Of a stretch of DNA of 64,000 nucleotides, positions 17,150 through 25,907 are shown piece after piece. Both the position numbers and the translations under genes were made by a program. Positions within the stretch are counted from its first letter, which is position 1. Each line of letters starts with the position of its first letter. This stretch comes from M3007 sp043764095 (GTDB lineage: Bacteria > Bacteroidota > Bacteroidia > Chitinophagales > Saprospiraceae), in the NCBI GenBank assembly GCA_043764095.1, contig JAYUKX010000099.1, positions 1 to 64,000 of the forward strand. The letters are read 5' to 3'. Below the pieces are notes generated by a model. It ran no database searches. It was given only the letters and a program-made list of their open reading frames with translations, and had not been told where the DNA came from.

Positions 17150-17233
17150 TATTTTTCAAAAACATTCCGTATGTTCTTTAAAAAAAACATTTACAAAAAC
17201 AGAAAAATAGTCCAAAACTGTCCAAAATTTACT

Positions 17234-18250
17234 TTATTTTTTACTTTCTGAAAAGTAAATGATCTTCGTTAACCACTTATTGGTATCAGGTTCAGTTTGT
17301 CCTGTTACCATATACTCTTCCACGGCGGGGCCTACCATCGTCATATTATTTGCTTTGAAATAATCTTCTAGGGCTAAATGCGCCTTCATTGTGCCCGCAA
17401 AATGGCCGTAGTAATCAACAGAATAAGCACTGCCAGCACTTAGATTAAAGGCTTGTAAACCTGTAATGGATAAACCTTTATCTCCTGGCATACCTACCGC
17501 CATATCCGCTTTTCCGCCTGCCCAAGTATAATATATAGCAGCGGCATTGCCTTTGGGCGCAATATTACTGGCTTTAAAAGCATTTAGCGTTTTAGTCATA
17601 TTTTTGGTAAACACGGATTCAATAGCAGCACTATCCGTTACACTGCGTACACCATAATAGGTACGCTCGGCAAACGTTGCATCTTCTGTTACCTCGTAGC
17701 CTTTATATTTTCGGTGCGCCATCTCTTCGGTGATCCGCTTGAGGTTCTCAAGCCCCATTTCAAAATCTTTGCCAATGGCTTTGTCCACATCGGTAAACAT
17801 CATTAGCCCATTCATTGGGAAAGGTGCTTTCATCTCAAATGTCCAGTGTACTTTACATTTATTGCCCATAGATTCAAACCTATAAGCCGTTGGAGATACG
17901 CTTTTAAAAGGGCGCAAAAACTCCGTCAATATATCAATCCTATCTGGGCTGATCGCTGTAATGGTTTGGCTACCTTCGCCTACGTTATCATTGCCCGACC
18001 AACTATGTTTTGCACCTACTTCTCCATCTGTACCCGTTATTGTCACTTTTTGTTCTGGGTCCAAGGCCGTCCAAGGCGACCAAGCATCAAAATTCTTGAA
18101 GTATTTTGCGTGTTCGTAAACCAAAGACTTGGGGGCATCAATCACCATACTTCGCTCTATATGGTATTCTTTTTTGGCAAAAAGACCCAGCAATAAGAAC
18201 AGTCCAACTACGACCAAAATGATATAGAGTAGTACTTTTAATAATTTCAT
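17234..18250 (-). CDS. SRPBCC-domain protein with GyrI-like C-terminal domain
   Basis: A 338-residue protein from the ATG at 18250 (MKLLKVLLYIILVVVGLFLLLGLF, one transmembrane helix or uncleaved signal anchor). A longer frame starts at 18340 and is not favoured. The N-terminal soluble part (about 30-175) is an SRPBCC/polyketide-cyclase-like domain (HIERSMVIDAPKSLVYEHAK, NFDAWSPWT). The C-terminal part (about 185-338) resembles the GyrI-like/effector-binding fold (RTYYGVRSVTDS, VDYYGHFAGTMKAHLALEDY). Both folds bind small hydrophobic molecules, and the anchor places them on the periplasmic side. The ligand is unknown. The gene is transcribed alone. Confidence 0.82.
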   Translation of the reverse strand: MKLLKVLLYIILVVVGLFLLLGLFAKKEYHIERSMVIDAPKSLVYEHAKYFKNFDAWSPWTALDPEQKVTITGTDGEVGAKHSWSGNDNVGEGSQTITAISPDRIDILTEFLRPFKSVSPTAYRFESMGNKCKVHWTFEMKAPFPMNGLMMFTDVDKAIGKDFEMGLENLKRITEEMAHRKYKGYEVTEDATFAERTYYGVRSVTDSAAIESVFTKNMTKTLNAFKASNIAPKGNAAAIYYTWAGGKADMAVGMPGDKGLSITGLQAFNLSAGSAYSVDYYGHFAGTMKAHLALEDYFKANNMTMVGPAVEEYMVTGQTEPDTNKWLTKIIYFSESKK

Positions 18251-18378
18251 AAGAACATCTTTATTTTGTAGGTGCAAATTTTCAAACATTTTCCTGTACT
18301 TTATGCTTTTATAGGAATAATTATCAAAAAAAACACACAATTTTTGTGATATAGGCTATTCAAATAGACCTATGCGGG

Positions 18379-18386
18379 TATATTTG
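18379..18386 (+). promoter_or_regulatory. Bacteroidota -7 promoter element that fixes the aroQ start
   Basis: TATATTTG, an exact TAnnTTTG match. It lies inside a longer in-frame extension (start 18372), so transcripts from here would begin after that codon. This supports the ATG at 18405. Confidence 0.65.
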
Positions 18387-18404
18387 CCCAATAAAAAGAA
18401 AAAG

Positions 18405-18833
18405 ATGCTGGATATTCATATCATTAATGGCCCTAACCTAAATTTGCTGGGCAAGCGCGAACCAGAAATTTATGGCAGCCAAACCTTTGAAACGTATTTT
18501 GAAACGTTAAAGCCGCAGTTCCCTGATCTTCGCCTACATTATTTTCAGAGTAACCACGAAGGTGCATTGATCGATTATTTGCATGAACATGGTTTTGCCG
18601 CTCACGGTATTATGCTCAATGCTGGGGCTTATACACACACGTCCATCGCTTTAGCAGATGCTATAGCGGCGATCCCTGCCCCCGTAGTGGAAGTGCATAT
18701 TAGTAATGTACATGCGCGGGAGGTTTTCCGGCACAAGTCCTGTATTGCGGCCGTATGCAAAGGTGCAATTATTGGTTTAGGACTGGAAGGATATCGGCTG
18801 GGCGTACAATATCTTGCTGGGTTGATTACTTAA
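18405..18833 (+). CDS. aroQ: 3-dehydroquinate dehydratase, type II
   Basis: A 142-residue protein starting MLDIHIINGPNLNLLGKREPE, the classic opening of type II dehydroquinases (GPNLNLLG). The catalytic Tyr is in PEIYGSQTFE. The substrate loop NAGAYTHTSIALADA and the HISNVHAREVFRHKS segment with the active-site His are present. It converts 3-dehydroquinate to 3-dehydroshikimate in the shikimate pathway. Length is typical. It ends 8 bases inside the convergent adhesin gene at 18826. Confidence 0.96.
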   Translation: MLDIHIINGPNLNLLGKREPEIYGSQTFETYFETLKPQFPDLRLHYFQSNHEGALIDYLHEHGFAAHGIMLNAGAYTHTSIALADAIAAIPAPVVEVHISNVHAREVFRHKSCIAAVCKGAIIGLGLEGYRLGVQYLAGLIT

Positions 18834-20040
18834 TTACCAGCCCGCCTTCCTTCATTTTTGCTACAATTTTACTCCTTGTATTGGTATCTCCTAAACAGCC
18901 TTGACGGGTGAAACAACCATTTATATTATTAATTTTAACCGTTTTGGTGCTACCATTAGCAACTAGGCTAGGGCTATTAGGACGTAAATTTAAATTGGTA
19001 TTGGTGCCATCAATCTCATAACAAAAAGAGAGACCACTACTGCCCACATTGATCAAGGTATTGAGGCCAGATAATACAATTTTATCAAAACCAGCACTCA
19101 CTTTTACCAGTTCTAAACTTCCAAATTGGAGGTCGGCATCTAATTGTGTATCCAAGTTTTCAATTTTGCAGGCTGCATTGCAGGATGTTAAAAACATATA
19201 TCGGGTACTCATGACATTTGCACTACCAAATTTGATATTCAGCCGCATATTACCCGCAACACCTACGTCAATTTTATCGAAACGGGAGGTAAGCCGCAGG
19301 TCTTCTACCCTTCGGAAAGTACAAGTAGAACGCTCTGTTTCCATCTGCACCATTTTGGCATTGTCGAGTACAATTCCGCCATTATTGATCCAGCCATAAA
19401 TATTTTGGACACTGCTAATCACTGCCTGGCAGTTTTCGGTTTTTAAGTTGGCATCTGCCAATAATTTACCGGTACGTAAATCACCAAATTTTACATTCGC
19501 AATCAGATTTCCGTTCAAGTTGCCTAAAGCAGTATTGCCATATTTGTTGGATATGTCCAGTTGATTATCCGTAGGCATCCAAACTTCATAATTCACTTTG
19601 AAGTCTTGCAAATAGGTGCCCTTTATATCTCCTATCATCGTTTCGGCCTTGATATAGCCATTTGTATTGACAAAATTGACATTAATTTGGTTCAATACTT
19701 TTTCTGCTTCGGCTTGTTCAGCGGAATTGACAACAATCGTAATATTGATTTTTACTTTTTTCTCTGTCCAAGTATTAATATTAATATTGCCGTGTTTGTT
19801 ATAAATCACCGTAGTGCCTTGTGCGCTGGTAGGGAATTCGCGGTTTATATTCTTTACAAATTCCTTGTGTAAGCATATACAAGATTTCAAGCAAACAGTA
19901 TCTTTTGGGCAATCTGCTTTTAATACATTAGGCAATAACAATATTGCCAAGGATAGCGTATGCAAAATAGTTTTGAGGATTATATAACCACTTCCTCCAA
20001 TCTTCTGCGCTCGAGTCATATTAAATAGTGTCGTTTTCAT
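18826..20040 (-). CDS. Exported GIN-domain / DUF4097-like adhesin-type protein
   Basis: About 404 residues from the ATG at 20040; a longer frame from 20118 lies inside the upstream gene. A hydrophobic segment (TLSLAILLLPNVLKADC) serves as signal peptide. After a Cys-rich stretch (CPKDTVCLKSCIC) the protein is a series of short beta-strands with regular asparagine and glycine turns (KYGNTALGNLNGNLIANVKFGDLRTG). This is typical of DUF4097/head-GIN auto-transporter adhesin beta-helices. It overlaps the anti-sigma gene by 20 bases, which indicates translational coupling. Inferred: the operon's output or a sensed surface protein. Confidence 0.75.
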   Translation of the reverse strand: MKTTLFNMTRAQKIGGSGYIILKTILHTLSLAILLLPNVLKADCPKDTVCLKSCICLHKEFVKNINREFPTSAQGTTVIYNKHGNININTWTEKKVKINITIVVNSAEQAEAEKVLNQINVNFVNTNGYIKAETMIGDIKGTYLQDFKVNYEVWMPTDNQLDISNKYGNTALGNLNGNLIANVKFGDLRTGKLLADANLKTENCQAVISSVQNIYGWINNGGIVLDNAKMVQMETERSTCTFRRVEDLRLTSRFDKIDVGVAGNMRLNIKFGSANVMSTRYMFLTSCNAACKIENLDTQLDADLQFGSLELVKVSAGFDKIVLSGLNTLINVGSSGLSFCYEIDGTNTNLNLRPNSPSLVANGSTKTVKINNINGCFTRQGCLGDTNTRSKIVAKMKEGGLVIK

Positions 20041-20839
20041 ACTGTAATGTATTTTTCTGACCATCAGGGTCAACGATAAGATGTTGTTGTGCTTGCATGG
20101 CCTCCAACACTTGTTCAAGCACCATTGATTTGGTTTTATAGTTTTCTATCATTACCCGGATAATTTGTTCTTGGTTACCGGGTGGTACATTGGATAACTC
20201 AATGCGCAATTCTTCCATGGTTTTATCCATTTGTTCCATATCCCCAAATATTTCGGAGGTGCTTGGATTAGAAGCAAAACGCGCTAATTTTGATTTTTTA
20301 TGTTCTATTTCCTGCTCATAGTGTTGCTCAATAGCAGCGTACTCTTTAGATACATCCGACATTTTCATTCCCACATAAGCCTCCTGTTGTTGCCGTGCAT
20401 ACCATAGTCCTAACGAAGCCCCGATCAGTAACAATGCGATGGCAGCAGCAAACCGCGCTATACTACGGTGCCAAGATACTCGAAGTGTACCCATCGGTGC
20501 CGTTTGTTGAGATACTTGATTCCAGATTTTAGCATCAGGGATTTCGGTATCAAAATCGGATCTATTATGCTGTATAAAATCTTCTAACGAGTCCCTTGTA
20601 TTCACGGTAACCTTGGGCGGTGTTAGCGCGGCATTAATCTTGTCCCAAACTTGTATATTGGGCGTTGCGGTATCCATCAAGGTACGGTTAATAGCGATAA
20701 AATGCGGTATTGAATCGCCATTTTGCAACTGCTCAAGGCTTTTGGAAATACTTTTCCAATGGCCATCAGAGGGCAAGGCAGCATCAAATTCCTGCCGATG
20801 CTCTTGGATAAATCCTTCTATGTGCTGTTTATTATTCAT
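20021..20839 (-). CDS. Membrane anti-sigma factor-like protein
   Basis: A 272-residue protein beginning 4 bases after the sigma-factor stop. The N-terminal cytoplasmic part has an approximate threefold motif: FIQEHRQEFDAALPSDGHWKS (about 10-30), LMDTATPNIQVWDKI (about 54-68) and FIQHNRSDFDTEIPDAKIW (about 88-106). One transmembrane helix lies at about 128-148 (ARFAAAIALLLIGASLGLWY), followed by a coiled-coil periplasmic part (about 160-272). Gene order and topology fit an anti-sigma factor that holds the ECF sigma at the membrane. It lacks a recognisable zinc anti-sigma HxxxCxxC motif, so the assignment is from context. Confidence 0.78.
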   Translation of the reverse strand: MNNKQHIEGFIQEHRQEFDAALPSDGHWKSISKSLEQLQNGDSIPHFIAINRTLMDTATPNIQVWDKINAALTPPKVTVNTRDSLEDFIQHNRSDFDTEIPDAKIWNQVSQQTAPMGTLRVSWHRSIARFAAAIALLLIGASLGLWYARQQQEAYVGMKMSDVSKEYAAIEQHYEQEIEHKKSKLARFASNPSTSEIFGDMEQMDKTMEELRIELSNVPPGNQEQIIRVMIENYKTKSMVLEQVLEAMQAQQHLIVDPDGQKNTLQYENDTI

Positions 20840-20843
20840 TTTA

Positions 20844-21371
20844 TTACGCCAGCATTGTTCTTAGTTTGGCCTTTGCTCGGCTGTATTGTGATTTTGAAGT
20901 TGCTTCTGTGATTTCCAGAATTTTAGATATTTCTTCGTGGTCGTACCCTTCAAAAGCGTAAAGGGAGAAAACAACGCGGTAGCCATCGGGGAGTTTTTCT
21001 ACGGCTTTTTTTATTTTGTCCACACTGAGTATGGGTTCATGGTCGGGGGTGTTTTCTATCGGGTGGTCGTGGTTGTCTGTTAATTCTTGGAGGAAAAGTC
21101 TTTTACTTTTCAAAAAATTAATACATTTATTGATCGTTATACGCTTCATCCAAGCCCCAACACTGCTTTCGTACCGAAAGGAATCCATTTTAGTAAACAC
21201 CTCAATGAATACGCTCTGTAATAAATCCTCTGCATCATGGCTGTTTTGTACCATGCGTAAAGCCGTATTATACATAGCCTTAGAATATAGCTTGTACAAT
21301 TCAAATTGTGCATCGCGTTTGCCTGCGCGGCACTTTTCCAACAGTTCATAATGCGGATGAGTACTATCCAT
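20844..21371 (-). CDS. ECF RNA polymerase sigma factor
   Basis: A 175-residue sigma-70 family protein from the ATG at 21371 (MDSTHPHYELLEKCRAGKRD); a longer frame to 21527 is unlikely. Region 2 is clear (NTALRMVQNSHDAEDLLQSVFIEV) and region 4 gives GYRVVFSLYAFEGYDHEEISK and a helix-turn-helix (LEITEATSKSQYSRAKAKL). ECF sigmas recruit RNA polymerase to a small regulon. It is the first gene of an operon with the anti-sigma-like gene and the adhesin-like gene. No exact TAnnTTTG lies in front, compatible with autoregulation from a different promoter. Confidence 0.93.
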   Translation of the reverse strand: MDSTHPHYELLEKCRAGKRDAQFELYKLYSKAMYNTALRMVQNSHDAEDLLQSVFIEVFTKMDSFRYESSVGAWMKRITINKCINFLKSKRLFLQELTDNHDHPIENTPDHEPILSVDKIKKAVEKLPDGYRVVFSLYAFEGYDHEEISKILEITEATSKSQYSRAKAKLRTMLA

Positions 21372-21622
21372 GTCGATATATGCTTTCAATGACAATCTTG
21401 CATAGAATTGGTTGCATCCGAGTTGATTTTTTCGATTAAATCCGTTGTAAAAGAAGGCTAATTCGAAGCAACCGTTAGTTTTTCTTAAGAAATTTTGGGA
21501 AAAATTTAACACGCGAAATTGCATCATTCTGCTGGTTTTAGAGTTCTTTTGCTGGCTTTTTTTTATAAGTGAGTGGTTTTAAAAATAATATATTTTTTCA
21601 ATTACTTGAAAATCAAATAATT

Positions 21623-22174
21623 ATGCAGTATTTAACAGTAATTGCTATTGCGGCCGCTACCGGGTTAATCGGGCTGGCAGCACAGTTTTCTAAAACAAAT
21701 CCCGATCAAGCGGCTAATGATGCCCATGGTAAATGGTACACTTGGGAGGAGGCCGTTGAGTTGAATAAAACAAAACCGAAAAAGATAGTTGTAGATATTT
21801 ATACCGACTGGTGTGGCTGGTGCAAAAAAATGGATAAAGGTGCATTTAGCGACAGCAAAGTGTCAGAATACATTGGAGATAACTTTTATGCAGTAAAACT
21901 CAATGCCGAGCAAAGAGATCAAATTATCTTTGGGCGAGACACTTTTTCCTTTGTCGAAACAAGCAATGGGAAAGGTGTACACACACTGGCTTATGCTTTA
22001 TTAGATGGTAAAATGAGTTATCCGACGCTTGTGTACCTCGATCAAGATTTCCGTCGCATCATGGTTTCCCCTGGATATAAAGAGACACACGACTTGATGA
22101 AAGAATTAAAATTTGCCAAAGAAGAGGTGTATAACCAAAAAACGTGGGAAGAATATAAAGAAAAAGGAAAGTAA
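21623..22174 (+). CDS. Exported thioredoxin-fold protein (CGWC)
   Basis: A 183-residue protein from the ATG at 21623 (MQYLTVIAIAAATGLIGLAAQ, signal anchor or signal peptide). The preceding in-frame ATG at 21569 adds unconserved sequence. The thioredoxin-fold active site is VDIYTDWCGWCKKMDKG at about 61-77, a CxxC with GW between the cysteines. The cis-Pro motif is SYPTLVYLD. This resembles the DUF255/thioredoxin_7 group, likely a periplasmic thiol-disulfide protein. It is convergent with the Ycf48-like gene, 12 bases apart. Confidence 0.88.
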   Translation: MQYLTVIAIAAATGLIGLAAQFSKTNPDQAANDAHGKWYTWEEAVELNKTKPKKIVVDIYTDWCGWCKKMDKGAFSDSKVSEYIGDNFYAVKLNAEQRDQIIFGRDTFSFVETSNGKGVHTLAYALLDGKMSYPTLVYLDQDFRRIMVSPGYKETHDLMKELKFAKEEVYNQKTWEEYKEKGK

Positions 22175-22186
22175 TCGTATTCCCAA

Positions 22187-23161
22187 CTATAAATCGTATA
22201 GTAGCATTGTTCCGCGCGTGCCACAGACCCAAATGCGCCCGTTTCGGACAAAAACATCAAGCAAATCAATATCTTTTGGTGTGTTTTCAATGGAAATCCA
22301 GGTATTACCGCCATCTTTAGTTTGCCAAAAAAGACCACCCTCTCCTACGAGCCAGCCTTCATTTTCGGAACGAAACCAAAGCGCATTAAATGCTTGTTTG
22401 CGCGGTTTGGCGCTGCCTCCTTTTCTAATTGTTTGCCAGTTTTTACCAGAATCGATGGTTTTAAGTATGGTGCCACTGCTGCCACATATATAACCGGTTG
22501 TGGTAGTTGGGAAATGAATATCGGTAAAGAAATCATTTGTAGGCGATTTTCGCTGCCAAGAGTAGCCCCCATCTTCGGAGCGAAGTACCCAACCGAGGCC
22601 ACAGGTATGCCAAGTTTTTGGATCCGATGCCCATACCGCCTGTAATTGGTTAGGAAATTCCAATACCGTGTCCAATTCCCAAAAAAATTGGGGGCCGTGC
22701 ACCCTTACTTGTCCTTCGCCAAAACTTTCTCCGCTCACAATGATGCCTTGGTACTCATTGGACATAAAACAGGAGTGGTGCCATTGGAAATCGGCCCGAT
22801 ATTGAATCCAAGGCTGTCTAAATGGTTTTTCACAACAAATACCACTTTGCCCTACTGCGTAAGCGTCGCCACTCGAATCGGCCATAACACATTCCATTTT
22901 ATGCCAAACAGTATCGTCAATTTGCCAGTGCTGACCACCATCGGCAGTAGAGAACAAGAGACCTGTTTCCCAAGAAAGTCCGCCACATGCCACGCCATTT
23001 TGGTCATCAATCATCCATACTGATGTGATATCTACGGTAGTTGGTATGCTTACTTTTTGTACATTAGATAGGCTAATCGCCTCTTTTTTACAGTAAAATG
23101 CGAGTAAAATAATGGCAATAATGCCCAATACTCTAATTCTGCTTTGGGTTACGTTTTTCAT
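22187..23161 (-). CDS. Ycf48/BNR-like beta-propeller lipoprotein
   Basis: A 324-residue protein with a hydrophobic N-terminus ending in a Cys (GIIAIILLAFYCKKE), possibly a lipoprotein. Repeated propeller blades carry Asp-box or Ycf48-like motifs: TADGGQHWQI, SEDGGYSWQRK, TIDSGKNWQTI and TKDGGNTWISI, with the intervening GYICGSSGTILK and GWLVGEGGLFWQ. Ycf48 in cyanobacteria assists photosystem II assembly, but Bacteroidota homologs serve unknown roles. It overlaps the upstream gene (23133) by 29 bases, so the pair is an operon. Confidence 0.82.
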   Translation of the reverse strand: MKNVTQSRIRVLGIIAIILLAFYCKKEAISLSNVQKVSIPTTVDITSVWMIDDQNGVACGGLSWETGLLFSTADGGQHWQIDDTVWHKMECVMADSSGDAYAVGQSGICCEKPFRQPWIQYRADFQWHHSCFMSNEYQGIIVSGESFGEGQVRVHGPQFFWELDTVLEFPNQLQAVWASDPKTWHTCGLGWVLRSEDGGYSWQRKSPTNDFFTDIHFPTTTTGYICGSSGTILKTIDSGKNWQTIRKGGSAKPRKQAFNALWFRSENEGWLVGEGGLFWQTKDGGNTWISIENTPKDIDLLDVFVRNGRIWVCGTRGTMLLYDL

Positions 23162-23948
23162 AACCTAAAAAATCAATTCTGCCGATCCTTTTGGTACGGA
23201 TGGCTTCGGGTAGATTGTCGTAATAGACATGCATGCCGAAATCGCGTTTTTCATTAGGGGTCATTGGTCCGTAAATTTTCGCTTTTATATAACTCGTATC
23301 CACATTGAGGTTAAGATTTTGGGTAAACCAAAGTTTTTGATCAGTACCATATAGCAACAGACTTAACCCAGGGTTATCGGCCTTTAAAGGCAACGGGTTT
23401 TCGACCACACCACTCACGATCACATATTTTTCAAGTGCTGGGGTGGAGGACGTATCCCCATAAGATACCTTTATACCTCCTCCTAGGTTTTGAGCGAGCA
23501 ATATGGCTCCTGGATCTACTGCCACACTTTGCGCACCTCGCAGTTGAATAGAATCGGGTACGCCCTTCAAATCGGAAAGTTTCCAAGAAGCAAAAAAAGC
23601 GGTTCTGCCCCGTGGAGGGAGTGCATCAGCGTGGGTATCGACCAAACAAAAAGAGTCACTTTTGAACGGTACTATTTGATTTTTTGCGTCAACTACGCCC
23701 AATTCAAGCCATATTTTGAGCCAAAATGATTCACGGCTATCCACTAAGCCCACGGCGTAAAACACGTCCCCTTCTACCCAGCAATTGACATCAGCCAGCA
23801 CCACATTGGCTGGTTTAACGTCTTTGGGCAATACATTTGCAGCCACAATGCCATCCTTGTTATCCTTATTCCATTTGCAATTGGTATTTACGCAAAAGAA
23901 TGCGAATGAGAGTGCTATTAAACTAAAAAAAGGTAATTTCATATTCAA
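23133..23948 (-). CDS. Exported protein of unknown function
   Basis: A 271-residue protein with a signal peptide (LPFFSLIALSFAFFCVNTNC). A close alternative start is 23942 (third residue). The mature part begins KWNKDNKDGIVAANVLPKDV and is beta-rich with immunoglobulin-like spacing (CWVEGDVFYAVGLVDSRESF, PPRGRTAFFASWKLSDLKG). I recognise no family. The gene leads the operon with the Ycf48-like gene and overlaps it by 29 bases, which suggests the two products act together at the cell envelope. Confidence 0.7.
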   Translation of the reverse strand: MNMKLPFFSLIALSFAFFCVNTNCKWNKDNKDGIVAANVLPKDVKPANVVLADVNCWVEGDVFYAVGLVDSRESFWLKIWLELGVVDAKNQIVPFKSDSFCLVDTHADALPPRGRTAFFASWKLSDLKGVPDSIQLRGAQSVAVDPGAILLAQNLGGGIKVSYGDTSSTPALEKYVIVSGVVENPLPLKADNPGLSLLLYGTDQKLWFTQNLNLNVDTSYIKAKIYGPMTPNEKRDFGMHVYYDNLPEAIRTKRIGRIDFLGYEKRNPKQN

Positions 23949-24065
23949 ATTTTATTAAAAAGAGGCGCAAAGTTCGGAATACCTGCACAAATAGTGGAGG
24001 ATCTTTGCATAAATTATGCAAGAAAAGAAAAAAGTACGCTATCTTGGCCGCTCAATTTTAAATAA

Positions 24066-24226
24066 TAAGTACTTGGACATAATTAATTGCAGGAATGAAC
24101 GCAGGTGTTTTTCGGCTAGACGAGCCATTTTTAAGGCGGATAGCCGTACTATCTAACGAAAAAATGGGGATGTATAGGCGGAAAAGACCAAGTTCAAAAT
24201 GATAATTAATTGTGTCCAAGTACTTA
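24066..24226 (+). repeat. Repeat family B, copy B2 (complete)
   Basis: A 161-base element. The left arm at 24066-24088 (TAAGTACTTGGACA plus AATTAATT region) is matched by the reverse complement at 24204-24226 with a single difference over 23 bases. Between the arms is the conserved middle block with the GGCTAGACGAGCC hairpin and GTACTATCTAACGAA, both also in B1. It lies 42 bases upstream of the permease start and covers most of the 23949-24268 gap. Confidence 0.82.
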
Positions 24227-24268
24227 AGATCAAAACACTATTGCTCAACTTTACTATCTTTATTAATT

Positions 24269-25837
24269 ATGTCAAATATTTGGGTTAAAAAACCACTGTC
24301 TCAACTACTTGAAGCGGCTGGTGATTCAGAAAAGGGTCTAAAAAGGACACTTGGAGCCATCAATCTCGTGGCTTTGGGCATTGGTGCCATTATTGGTGCT
24401 GGCCTTTTTGTCCGTACTGCATCTGCTGCTGCCGAAGCTGCTGGGCCTGCTGTTACACTTTCTTTTATAGTAGCGGCCATTGGATGCGCTTTTGCTGGTC
24501 TTTGTTATGCCGAATTTGCAGCCATGATCCCCATTGCTGGTAGCGCATATACCTACGCTTATGCTACTATGGGCGAAATGCTGGCTTGGATTATTGGTTG
24601 GGCACTCATTATGGAATATGCGCTTGGCGCGGCCACAGTATCTATTGCGTGGAGTGAATACCTGAATAACTTGTTGGGAGGAGCAATCCCCTACGAATTC
24701 TGCCATTCGCCCTTTGAACATGCTAATCGTGTAATAGGTGATGCGCTTACACAGTTCCCTGCGGATTTGTTGAAAAATGCCAAAGAAGGTGTGCTTTTAC
24801 TCAGCGATACTCAGCTTCAGGCACTTCCAGCCAATTTGCAAGCATTGGTACAGACTAGTAATGGTATGATCAACGCACCAGCATTATTGATTCTTTTATT
24901 GCTCACCATGTTGTTGATTAAAGGTACGCAGGAATCCGCAACAGTCAATGGTATTATCGTATTTATCAAGGTTGCGATTGTCTTGATTTTTATTTTAGTC
25001 GGCTGGCAATTTATTAATCCTGCCAATCATACACCATATATGATTCCAGAAGGTGTAGTAGGTCACGAAGGCATATTTAAACATGGCTGGGGCGGCGTAT
25101 TAGGTGGTGCAGGCATCGTATTCTTTGCCTTTATCGGTTTTGATGCTGTTTCTACAGCAGCCCAAGAAGCAAAAAATCCACGTAAAGATATGCCGATTGG
25201 TATTTTGGGTTCGTTGGTGGTTTGTACGATACTTTATATTTTATTCTCGCATGTTTTGACGGGTGTTGCCAATTGGCAAGAGTTCAAACTAGCGGGTAAA
25301 GAAGCATCCGTAGCGTATGCTATTGATAAGTATATGATTGGCTACCACTGGTTGGCAACTGCTGTTACAGTGGCCATTCTTGCGGGTTTTTCTTCGGTGA
25401 TCTTGGTGATGTTGATGGGACAATCGAGGGTATTCTACACGATGTCGAAAGACGGATTATTGCCAAAAGCATTTTCTGATTTACATCCTCGTTTCCGTAC
25501 GCCATTCAAGGCCAACTGGATATTATTTGTATTTGTAGGTTTATTTGCTGCATTTATCCCCGGTAGCATAGCAGGTGATTTGACCTCCTTTGGTACTTTG
25601 CTTGCTTTTGTATTGGTAAGCCTTGGTGTATGGTTGATGCGTCGCAACGAACCGAATGCTGATCGTCCGTTCAAAACGCCATTGGTGCCTTTGGTACCTA
25701 TTCTTGGTGCTGCAATTTGTACCGCGATGATTGTCTCCTTGGATGTAGTGACTTTGATGTCTGCAATGATCTGGATGGTATTGGGCTTGGTGGTGTATTT
25801 TGTATATAGCCGCCACCATAGTAAATTACAAGCGTAA
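24269..25837 (+). CDS. APC-family amino-acid permease (CAT type)
   Basis: A 522-residue transporter from the ATG at 24269 (MSNIWVKKPLSQLLEAAGDS). The frame is open to 24212, but that part reads through the end of repeat B2, so the later start is preferred. It has about 12 hydrophobic helices and the family motif GAIIGAGLFVRTA in the first. The pattern YAEFAAMIPIAGSAYTYAY and the amphipathic GIVFFAFIGFDAVSTAAQE match cationic amino-acid transporters (CAT/YfnA). It probably imports amino acids with protons. A weak promoter TATCTTTA sits at 24255-24262. Confidence 0.92.
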   Translation: MSNIWVKKPLSQLLEAAGDSEKGLKRTLGAINLVALGIGAIIGAGLFVRTASAAAEAAGPAVTLSFIVAAIGCAFAGLCYAEFAAMIPIAGSAYTYAYATMGEMLAWIIGWALIMEYALGAATVSIAWSEYLNNLLGGAIPYEFCHSPFEHANRVIGDALTQFPADLLKNAKEGVLLLSDTQLQALPANLQALVQTSNGMINAPALLILLLLTMLLIKGTQESATVNGIIVFIKVAIVLIFILVGWQFINPANHTPYMIPEGVVGHEGIFKHGWGGVLGGAGIVFFAFIGFDAVSTAAQEAKNPRKDMPIGILGSLVVCTILYILFSHVLTGVANWQEFKLAGKEASVAYAIDKYMIGYHWLATAVTVAILAGFSSVILVMLMGQSRVFYTMSKDGLLPKAFSDLHPRFRTPFKANWILFVFVGLFAAFIPGSIAGDLTSFGTLLAFVLVSLGVWLMRRNEPNADRPFKTPLVPLVPILGAAICTAMIVSLDVVTLMSAMIWMVLGLVVYFVYSRHHSKLQA

Positions 25838-25907
25838 GCATTTAATTTGTGCTAATATGAAGCAAAGCGTCAATTGGTTTGAACCGATTGGCGCTTTGTT
25901 GTTTTAC

